From Massilia antarctica (GTDB lineage Bacteria > Pseudomonadota > Gammaproteobacteria > Burkholderiales > Burkholderiaceae_D): a stretch of DNA of 64,000 nucleotides. The notes under the pieces are model-generated. The model did not search any database. It saw only the letters and a list, made by a program, of their open reading frames with translations, and was not told the origin of the DNA. Positions 17,798 to 24,824 of the stretch are shown piece after piece. How positions within the stretch are numbered: position 1 is the first letter of the stretch; each line of letters opens with the position of its first letter. A program made the position numbers and the translations under genes. The DNA is taken from positions 5,704,001 to 5,768,000 of the forward strand of contig NZ_CP065053.1 in the NCBI RefSeq assembly GCF_015689335.1, given 5' to 3'.

Positions 17798-19175
17798 CTA
17801 TTTCAACAGCTTGAGCTCCTTATTCGCTTTAACCAGATTCTCGACCGTCAAATTCTCAGGAATTCCACGCGGCAATGTCACCGGAGGCGCTACCTCTCCA
17901 CTCTCAATCCTTCGGGCATTCGTATAGTGGTCTTTAAGGTAATCGCGATAGACTTGCTGGTCGGCTTTCGACAAATTCTGCGCAGAATTTCGCAAGGGAT
18001 CGAGAATCGCTGAAGCTTGCGGCAACGTTTCGGGAGGAAAAGCGCCGGCGTAAGGCTTGTTCAGGAAAGCATCATATGGAATATGTTCGGCGTCCGCGAC
18101 CGCGAGCACCTTGGGCCCCATCAGCTGCATTTCTCCACGCACCCCCGAAGGATACTTTACATACACCATTCCAGCAGTGTAGCCTGAATCGTATTCGACC
18201 ATCTGCGCATCCATTGTCTTCCCCACACTTGCTGCAGCATCCTTCAACTGCGCAAGGTAACCTTTGGTCAGATAGGGGGTACCATCTTTACCAACCAAAC
18301 TGTTTACGCGCGTAACTTCTAAATCGCCATTACGAATTGCAGCATCCAGATTATCAACGAGCGTGTTCATGTTCTTCGGCGTCGGGTTTTCGAGCACGGC
18401 GCGGGTACCGACTGCGTCCTACAGGTTATCGATCGCACTGTCTGTCGTCGATATTTCTGACGTCCATTTATTGTCGAGCGCTCTCTGGAGCCGGTTGGCT
18501 GCCGAGCCAGGTTCCTTCGCCCTCGCGCTGACGATCGCATCCGGGCCAGCAATCTCCTGGGTTAATCTCGTCGCTAGCGGAATCTCTTTCGCATAAATGG
18601 CATGCGCTTCCTTCGTCACTTTCAGCAGCGCGGCGGCACTGGCATCTGCCGCGCCAGCCGCGTTGGCCGTTTTCATACCCGGCAGTCCACCTTTGACAAA
18701 TCCCATGCCCGGCGTAACCGGGCGTGGGAACACGCCGTTGGCCAGACCCGAGCCGAGTTTTCCTCCTAGCAAGCCGCCGATGACACTGCCGCCCAAGGCC
18801 GACCATTTCTGGCCATCGGTTCCCTCGCCGAAGACCTTACCTCCGACAAAGCCACCGAGCATGCCGCCGCCAATGCCGAGTCCCAGCCCGGCGACGGCAA
18901 CCACCGGACCGGCCAGGATCACGGCAGACGCCACGCCTACCACCGTCATCGCCGTATGAACGGCCGGCGGCACCAACTCTTCCGGACTGATCACATCGGT
19001 CTTGACGGTGCCGCCGCCGATAAACACGTTCCCGGACCATCGGTGATGACGGCGCTGCACGCGATTGTATCGTCCACTCTGGCTGCCGGCAAACCGTTGA
19101 TATAGACCGACGCGCTGCCGGTGGCAATCGGCAAGGGCACTTGCGGGTGTTTGGCGCAGAAGGTCATGTCGACAT
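17798..19175 (-). pseudogene. Orphan PAAR-effector tip with RelA/SpoT-like toxin domain, decayed
   Basis: Bases 18680-19175 are a near copy of 23035-23534 in the intact effector (PAAR core VPLPIATGSASVYINGLPAARVDD, then the Gly-rich linker), but the N-terminal third is absent. A 1-base deletion at about 19035 (CCCGGACC versus CCCGGAACC) breaks the frame. The C-terminal part (SARAKEPGSAANRLQRAL...; DAVGTRAVLE; GVRGEMQLMGP; AEHIPYDAF) resembles a RelA/SpoT-like nucleotide pyrophosphokinase domain. An in-frame TAG at 18419-18421 falls just before the DxxGxR motif. After the stop the same frame continues intact to 17798. So this was a T6SS effector tip and is now non-functional unless read through. 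Confidence 0.7.
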
Positions 19176-19193
19176 TTCCAGTCTAAAAAATGT

Positions 19194-19844
19194 CTAATGA
19201 CTTAGTGTATCCAAAATTCCGCCACTCAACGTCCTCAATATTCTCATTGGCAAGTATAGATATATTAATTTTCCATCGCTGAAATAATATTCCGAGATAA
19301 TTGAATTTTCAGATTCGCCCGCGTATCGCGTCAATTCGCTCAATTTTTCCTTATCAGACTTCAACCTGAAATCATTAACATCATCGATATCCAGATCTCG
19401 CTCAACCAAGACACCGGAAAAAAATTTGTCAAAAGAATCAGAATCTCCAAGCAGGCAACTCATAAGAAATCCATTGATACTTTCATGGACTATCCCATAT
19501 AACTCACCTTCCTCGTACGAATAAATTTTTCCAGATTCATAATGTATGCAAAACGAAAGATCCATAAAGCTCGTTCCAAAATATGCGTACCCATCTGGCA
19601 CTTCCATCTCAGGATAGTCTTCGATATAGACTCGTTTAAAACTAGCAAAATCAAAATCGCCGCCATAATTCTTGAAAATCTTCAACCTCGCCCCAGAATT
19701 ACTACCATAACGCATCAAAAAATGGAGGTGATCTTCCCGCAACGGAATCTTATGTTCGCGCCCGAAATTTTGAATTTCAAATTCAGCAACCGGGTCCGCA
19801 TCGTCAACATGGCGGGCCATCAAATCGACCAATTTATTTATCAT
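19194..19844 (-). CDS. SUKH/SMI1-like immunity protein
   Basis: 216 residues, clearly AT-richer than the core genes. It is a paralogue of the protein at 21809-22471: both share LREDHxxFLMR(Y/F)G, IFxxYGGDFDF and INGFLxxCL-type segments. The SMI1/KNR4-like pattern (PLREDHLHFLMRYGSNSGARL...) points to a SUKH immunity protein that binds and blocks a toxin in the cytoplasm. GGGAG precedes the ATG at 19844. Its first 11 bases overlap the end of an effector frame now split by an IS element, its probable former partner. Confidence 0.7.
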   Translation of the reverse strand: MINKLVDLMARHVDDADPVAEFEIQNFGREHKIPLREDHLHFLMRYGSNSGARLKIFKNYGGDFDFASFKRVYIEDYPEMEVPDGYAYFGTSFMDLSFCIHYESGKIYSYEEGELYGIVHESINGFLMSCLLGDSDSFDKFFSGVLVERDLDIDDVNDFRLKSDKEKLSELTRYAGESENSIISEYYFSDGKLIYLYLPMRILRTLSGGILDTLSH

Positions 19845-19947
19845 GTTCGCTCCCAGTCACACAATCTAATTTGTCAGAATCAAATTCTTTCCGGCAACTG
19901 CTGTGTTGTGATATTTCATAGTTCGCCGGATCGGTACAGGTTAGACC

Positions 19948-21436
19948 ATTCTCGTTATACACAACTCAGCCGTGCCCCTCGCGCATCGACTGTAATGCAG
20001 TGGCCACATCCATCACGCGCTGCAATCCTTGCCAGATCGTCTTGACGCCGGGTTCGCCGTCGCTCTTGCGGCCAAGGAAGCCGCCGAGCTGAGCGATCAA
20101 TCGTAGCACCTCGTTGAGGCGCGGCGGTTCGGTCGGCTGAGGCTTCTTCGAGAGCAGATACGCGCCCCGAATTTCATCGGGGTCGAAGAATAGAGCGGCA
20201 TCGAGATCCGGGCAGGTCCGGCCGAGGCGCATCAGGTAGGCCACCCGCCAGGCAACAATCATGAACAGCGCCAGTGCCCGTTCGATACGATCAATCGCCG
20301 AAAGTTGGAGCGCCTCGACCTTGCAGCCATTCTTGAGGACATTGAAATAGATCTCGATTTCCCAGCGTGCGCGATACCAGTCAATCAATTCGATGGCATC
20401 GTCCAGCGTCAGAGCCGGCCGGTTCGTCAGCAGGCGCCATTCGACTGGCTTGACGCCCTTCGGCGCGTCGATTTCGCGTGCCACGATACAGGTGGCCGAT
20501 ACCGTCCCGGCCTTGCCGTTCGCAATGCTCACCTCGCGTGCCCAGAGTTGCTGGCGCACCTTGCGCGCTTTCTGATCGTCTCTGCCCGGCATGGTGAAGG
20601 TGACCTCTCCAAGCGCGGCGCCAGCGCTCGTGTACGCCCACAGTTTCTCGCCATCACCATCGGGCAGGCAGCGATTGTGCCTGGCCCGTACCAGCCAGTC
20701 GGCCGGCGTCCCCAGCACCTGCGCGCGCGCCATCATGGCCAGCAGATCGGCTTCGCGGTCGGCCACGTACACCAGCCGCGTCGTCGGCATCTCGGCCGCC
20801 ATTTCGGCGACACGTTCATACCCTTCGATCCAGCGCGTGCTTTCCTTCTGACCGTGCCGCACGCCATCCTTGTCGCGCTCTTCGCGCGCCCACATCCACG
20901 CGTCGAGCACTCCCAACGGCTCGCGATCTGGTGTGACCGCGTAGGTCGGGTGCACGTACATCCCGCGCCGCGCTTCGTAGTTCAATGGACCAAGGCCGGT
21001 GGCCTCTTGGCCATTGAAATCGAGTTCGGTCGTGTCCTGCAAACACAGCACAACGGGGTACGCGTTCATCCGCTTCTGAGTCTGCTCCCAGTGTGGCGCC
21101 ATGATGTCCTGCTACGCAACATCCGGGTTGGCCAGGAAACGGTAGGCCGCGCACGTTTCACTCCAGCTTTCGCACGCCATCGGGATGCTGGCCGTCGGGT
21201 TTGCCGAAAGTCGTTCCATCAGTATCTTCGCTCTCTTGTCGAGGCGACCGTCTCTCAAGTCGAGACCCGCGAATTCTTGCTCTGTCCAGCGGCTCAATCC
21301 TGTTGCCAACGCATCACCTAAAAGGCGAGAGTAAACCTCAAACCAGCCCAGTTTACAAGTGCCCTCGCAAGTGCTTGAATGTAAACAGATTTTTCACGCA
21401 CTGGCTGAGCTGTTCAGAGTTGTGTATAACGATATG
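19948..21436 (-). mobile_element. IS4-family (IS50-like) insertion sequence, about 1.49 kb
   Basis: The ends carry matching inverted sequence TCGTTATACACAACTC (19952-19967, and complement at 21417-21432), resembling Tn5/IS50 ends (TTATACACA). The element is flanked by the direct repeat GGTTAGACC (19939-19947 and 21438-21446, 10 bp identical including the preceding A), as expected for a 9-bp target duplication. It encodes one transposase interrupted by a stop. Exact outer ends are uncertain by a few bases. Confidence 0.8.
19966..21309 (-). pseudogene. IS4-family transposase with amber stop
   Basis: The N-terminal part (WTEQEFAGLDLRDGRLDKRA, then ACESWSETCAAYRFLANPDVA) is the Tn5-type DNA-binding region. 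After an in-frame TAG at 21112-21114 the same frame continues as QDIMAPHW...CLQDTTELDFNG...VYVADREAD...WRLLTNRPALTLDDAIELID...YRARWEIEIYFNVLKNGCK, containing the DDE residues and the YREK-like signature region. A TGG to TAG change (Trp to stop) is the likeliest lesion. The rest is full length, so loss of activity is recent; read-through or an internal start is possible. Confidence 0.85.
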
Positions 21437-21808
21437 AGGTTAGACCGAATCCCATCCGAACAGTGGGCGCAGCACCTGAATCTGACGCGTTACCCGGATA
21501 GGGATTGTCGCCTTTGCTGCACCAGCGCGTCGTGCCGCCTGTAATAGGGGATAACTGCGCGTGATTCGCGAGTCCCGGCGTACCGCTCACAAACAATGTG
21601 GCCGAACGCGGCAGTATGTATGCCCAATACCGGGCTGCTGCGAAGGCCGCGTCAATCTCTGCGTCATTCACTCCTACCTGGATATTCTGCGCAAGCAGGG
21701 TTGCGGTATGCTGGAAGTGCTATAACGCGCTTCCGCCGGCAATTCTAATCAGGCCGCTGCAAAAGTGCTGAACAGTCGCCTCAAAAGGAGCATTCCACTA
21801 TGTGGTGG

Positions 21809-22471
21809 CTACGAATCTATGTTACTCAAAATACCGCCACTTAATTTAAGCAAACTTCCTGATCCCGGATAATCCGCGATTAAGCAACCATCAAAAAAAT
21901 AGTATTCAGCGCGAATTTTTTGATTCTCAACATCATCGTATTCAAATTCAAAACATGTTGCTTCAGTTATTTTTTTATCCGCGTTTTTCAGCCGAAATTG
22001 ATTTATGTGATCGGGACTCAAATCTCGCTCAATCACTACATTAGAAAAGGCATCCTTATAGTAAGTCGAGACTAAGCACCTTAGGAGAAATCCATCAATG
22101 CTCCCATGCACCATATTGTATTTTATCTTTGAATTATATAAAAAAACTTTCCCCAAAGAGAATTCAATGCATAAATTATCACTTGCAAAAGTTGATCCAA
22201 AAAACGTGGCACTCGGCGGCGGCTCCATTTCAACCTCCTTATCCGCATACACCCACTTCAGAGTCTCGAAATCAAAGTCGCCGCCGTACTGACTGAAGAT
22301 CGCTAGTCGCTCGCCTGGACGGCAGCCAAATCTCATTAAAAATTCGAAATGATCCTCCCGCAGAAGGATATTGTTCTCCGCTACGAATTTCCGAATATCG
22401 GATTCAGATACCGATACGGCATCTTTTGCATAGACAGATAACGATTTCACCAATTTTTCCAATATACTCAT
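21809..22471 (-). CDS. SUKH-like immunity protein for the deaminase effector
   Basis: 220 residues, AT-rich. It overlaps the stop of the upstream PAAR-deaminase gene by four bases (ATGA), the classic arrangement of a cognate immunity gene. SMI1/KNR4-like features: NILLREDHFEFLMRFGCRPG, IFSQYGGDFDFETLKWVY, and MVHGSIDGFLLRCL. It is paralogous to the protein at 19194-19844. It is predicted to bind the deaminase domain in the cytoplasm and protect the producer. Confidence 0.8.
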   Translation of the reverse strand: MSILEKLVKSLSVYAKDAVSVSESDIRKFVAENNILLREDHFEFLMRFGCRPGERLAIFSQYGGDFDFETLKWVYADKEVEMEPPPSATFFGSTFASDNLCIEFSLGKVFLYNSKIKYNMVHGSIDGFLLRCLVSTYYKDAFSNVVIERDLSPDHINQFRLKNADKKITEATCFEFEYDDVENQKIRAEYYFFDGCLIADYPGSGSLLKLSGGILSNIDS

Positions 22472-23820
22472 TTCGAGCCTTCCACGTTCGCAGCGCTGAT
22501 TGCGGTGCTATGATAAATTTGCCGATTAGCCTGGACCGAACACGTCGGACAAGGATCCATTTGCCTATCCGTCACTATCTTACCCGTCTTGTTTGTATAA
22601 GGATGAGGATTCGGGCCTTTTCCGCGCCAAATGGTTGCGCTACCGGTGATCGGACTCGGATTATCTGCCGCCACCGCCGCCGCTTTTGGCTCCGCACACA
22701 TTCCTGGTGAATTGCTGATCAGATCACCAGCTTCGTTGCGTGCTTGTGTGACATTATGATTCTCGTCTAGGGTTGTTTTTCCGACTTTATATATTCCCTC
22801 ACCGTACTTGTCATCCAGCGTTTTTTGCAAACGAGTAATTTTTCCTGTGAGATCACCAGCTTTAAGGTTGCCCGAGACACCGACGCTTACTGTTCCATCT
22901 TCATGCGTCAAGACCTGCAACGCCTTTGAACTTCCTTTGCCGAATTGAACCTCATCCATCACATTTGCCACCTCAATCGCTATCGCCTCTGCCTCTGGCG
23001 TTCGCATGTCAAAGACGGACTGCGCTGCCCGCATCCCTGGCAGCCCACCTTTGATAAAGCCCATCCCCGGCGTGATCGGACTCGGAATCGCCTTATTGAC
23101 GATCCCAGTACCGATTTTTCCTCCGAGCATGCCACCGATGACGCTGCCGCCCAAGGCCGACCATTTCTGGCCATCAGTCCCCTCGCCGAAGACCTTACCT
23201 CCGACAAAGCCACCGAGCATGCCGCCGCCCATGCCGAGCCCAAGCCCGACGACGGCAACCACCGGACCGGCCAGAATCACGGCCGACGCCACCCCCACCA
23301 CCAGCATCGCCGTATGGACGGCCGGCGGCACCAGTTCTTCCGGACTGATCACATCCGTCTTGACGGTGGCGCCGCCGATAAACACGTTCCCGGAACCATC
23401 GGTGATGACGGCACTGCACGCGATTGTATCGTCCACCCTGGCTGCCGGCAAACCGTTGATAAACACCGACGCGCTGCCGGTGGCAATCGGCAGAGGCACC
23501 TGCGGGTGTTTGGCGCAAAAGGTCATGTCGACATGCGCGCGTGCCGCCGGACGGCCATTCGTGAATACGTTCGACGAACACACGCCCACGATCGTGCCGC
23601 ACACTTCCTTCGGCGCGAAGCTCATCGTACTGAGCGCCTCGCCAATGCCGGCGCCGCCCGCCAGCGCGCCGCCCATGATGGCGACTGCGGCCAGCCCGCC
23701 GGTACCGACGATGGCAATGGCGGTGCCGGCGATCGCCCCGGCGACCAGCGCCCCCGTTACCAACCAGCTCATGGTGGGACTATGGCCGATCGGGTCTCCC
23801 AGCCGTGCAGCTTGCGGCAT
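22468..23820 (-). CDS. T6SS prePAAR-PAAR effector with deaminase-fold toxin
   Basis: 450 residues. The N-terminus has the exact prePAAR motif AARLGDPIGH (AARxxDxxxH, residues 4-13). A long hydrophobic region (about 17-65) follows, then a PAAR tip (ahead of and including the VPLPIATGSASVFINGLPAA region), a Gly-rich linker and a C-terminal toxin. The toxin has CAEPKAAA (Cys375, Glu377) and PCPTC (Cys424, Cys427), the zinc-binding and catalytic residues of the cytidine-deaminase fold. Many such toxins edit DNA, RNA or free nucleotides. It sits between an Eag chaperone gene (2 bp away) and a SUKH immunity gene (4-bp overlap). Start chosen at ATG 23820, where the motif begins; a longer frame has no support. 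Which deaminase subfamily is unresolved. Confidence 0.82.
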   Translation of the reverse strand: MPQAARLGDPIGHSPTMSWLVTGALVAGAIAGTAIAIVGTGGLAAVAIMGGALAGGAGIGEALSTMSFAPKEVCGTIVGVCSSNVFTNGRPAARAHVDMTFCAKHPQVPLPIATGSASVFINGLPAARVDDTIACSAVITDGSGNVFIGGATVKTDVISPEELVPPAVHTAMLVVGVASAVILAGPVVAVVGLGLGMGGGMLGGFVGGKVFGEGTDGQKWSALGGSVIGGMLGGKIGTGIVNKAIPSPITPGMGFIKGGLPGMRAAQSVFDMRTPEAEAIAIEVANVMDEVQFGKGSSKALQVLTHEDGTVSVGVSGNLKAGDLTGKITRLQKTLDDKYGEGIYKVGKTTLDENHNVTQARNEAGDLISNSPGMCAEPKAAAVAADNPSPITGSATIWRGKGPNPHPYTNKTGKIVTDRQMDPCPTCSVQANRQIYHSTAISAANVEGSK

Positions 23821-23822
23821 GG

Positions 23823-24641
23823 CTAGACCTCCGCAACGTGGCCAAGCATGGCCTGGACTTCGGCAATGCTCGACAGCCGCACCGTGGGCGAGCCCGCCAC
23901 GAAGATGGTGGCCAGGTGCAAGCGCTCGCGCAAGCCGGGCGCGCCGCGTTCCGGCCGCGCTTCGAGCGTGTAGCTGCCCGCCTTGCGCCACAAGGTGCCG
24001 GTGTTGGGCACCACGAAGTTGGCGTGCAAGGGCGTGCCGGCGGCGTCGTAGAAGGTCCACGCATCCTGCTCAACTTCGCGCGCGTCGACCTTGCGGCAGG
24101 CTTCTTCCGCGCTGGCAAAGGCTTGCAAGGTGCGGCGGCGGTCAGACAATGCAAACACCGTCGGCGCCGCCATGGTGGCGCTATCGCTCCCCACTGGCGC
24201 GTTATGCCGCAGCTTGACGCTACCCAGCATGCCCTCGAAAGCGGCCCTCCACTCCGTGCTGAACGCCTGGAAACAGGTGGCGGCGATCATCATCGCTTGC
24301 CGGCCGCCTTCCCCGGCGCCGGGCAGCAGGACGATGACCTGGCGCTGGTGCATGAAGTTGCTATCGTTACGCCAGCGGTAGGCCAGCTCGATGGCAGGCG
24401 TGCCGTCGATGGCGCGCTCGCCCGAATCGTCCAGCTGAAAATCGGGCAGGGCCTTGCCCAGTTCGGCCAGCAGGCGCTCGGCGAAGTTGGCCAAGGTGTC
24501 CTCGGCTTGCGCATCCGCGTGCGAGATGACAACGCAAAATTCGCTCGGCCCGTTGTCGCTGAGCGTGAACATGTGCATCGTCTTGTCCTTGAGCTGCGCC
24601 GGCATTTCGAACGTTGCATGATTGGTGCGGTAGTGCGTCAA
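23823..24641 (-). CDS. Eag (DcrB/DUF1795)-type T6SS effector chaperone
   Basis: 272 residues containing a DcrB/DUF1795-like domain (YRTNHATFEMPAQLKDKTMHM, SEFCVVISHADAQAEDTLANFAERLL). Eag chaperones shield the hydrophobic segments of prePAAR effectors and load them on VgrG; the next gene is exactly such an effector. The TTG at 24641 is chosen because AAGGA lies six bases before it and the domain begins right there; ATG at 24674 is the alternative. The C-terminal half (about 150-272) is an added region of unknown function. Confidence 0.8.
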   Translation of the reverse strand: MTHYRTNHATFEMPAQLKDKTMHMFTLSDNGPSEFCVVISHADAQAEDTLANFAERLLAELGKALPDFQLDDSGERAIDGTPAIELAYRWRNDSNFMHQRQVIVLLPGAGEGGRQAMMIAATCFQAFSTEWRAAFEGMLGSVKLRHNAPVGSDSATMAAPTVFALSDRRRTLQAFASAEEACRKVDAREVEQDAWTFYDAAGTPLHANFVVPNTGTLWRKAGSYTLEARPERGAPGLRERLHLATIFVAGSPTVRLSSIAEVQAMLGHVAEV

Positions 24642-24779
24642 AGTATTTCCTTGCTTGAGGTATTCAGGTTCCATCCTGAAGTCGCATCTGGTACGGACAG
24701 GCGCACCCGCGCCATGCAGGCGGCGCGGCAAGCAGGTTGGCGATTCGGGATGGGAGGTCGGCGCCGTGCGGCGCGCCAT

Positions 24780-24802
24780 CCCGTACGATTCAAGCGTACG
24801 GG
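24780..24802. other. Perfect hairpin between vgrG and the chaperone gene
   Basis: CCCGTACG and CGTACGGG form an eight-base stem around a seven-base loop, 22 bp after the vgrG stop. No T-run follows in the direction of transcription. It may be a processing or partial attenuation site rather than a strong terminator. Confidence 0.35.
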
Positions 24803-24824
24803 AGGCGGCGCGCGCCGGGATTTC

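Larger units (their letters stand above)
19834..21719 (-). pseudogene. Orphan effector C-terminus split by an IS element
   Basis: Removing 19948-21436 plus one copy of the flanking duplication joins two minus-strand frames exactly: upstream (21719-21437) encoding VNDAEIDAAFAAARYWAYIL...TVRMGFGLT and downstream (19947-19834) encoding CTDPANYEISQHSSCRKEF...SEHDK stop. The joined frame ends 11 bases inside the SUKH gene, the tight overlap typical of effector-immunity pairs. No start or delivery domain remains upstream of 21719 (a TAG is at 21720-21722). Toxin family not recognised. Confidence 0.6.

Noticed and set aside
18419..21114. The two amber codons (18419 and 21112) as footprints of self-mutation by the neighbouring deaminase effector
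   Set aside because: Both could arise by C-to-T or G-to-A change, but two sites are far too few, and the original codon at 18419 is unknown.
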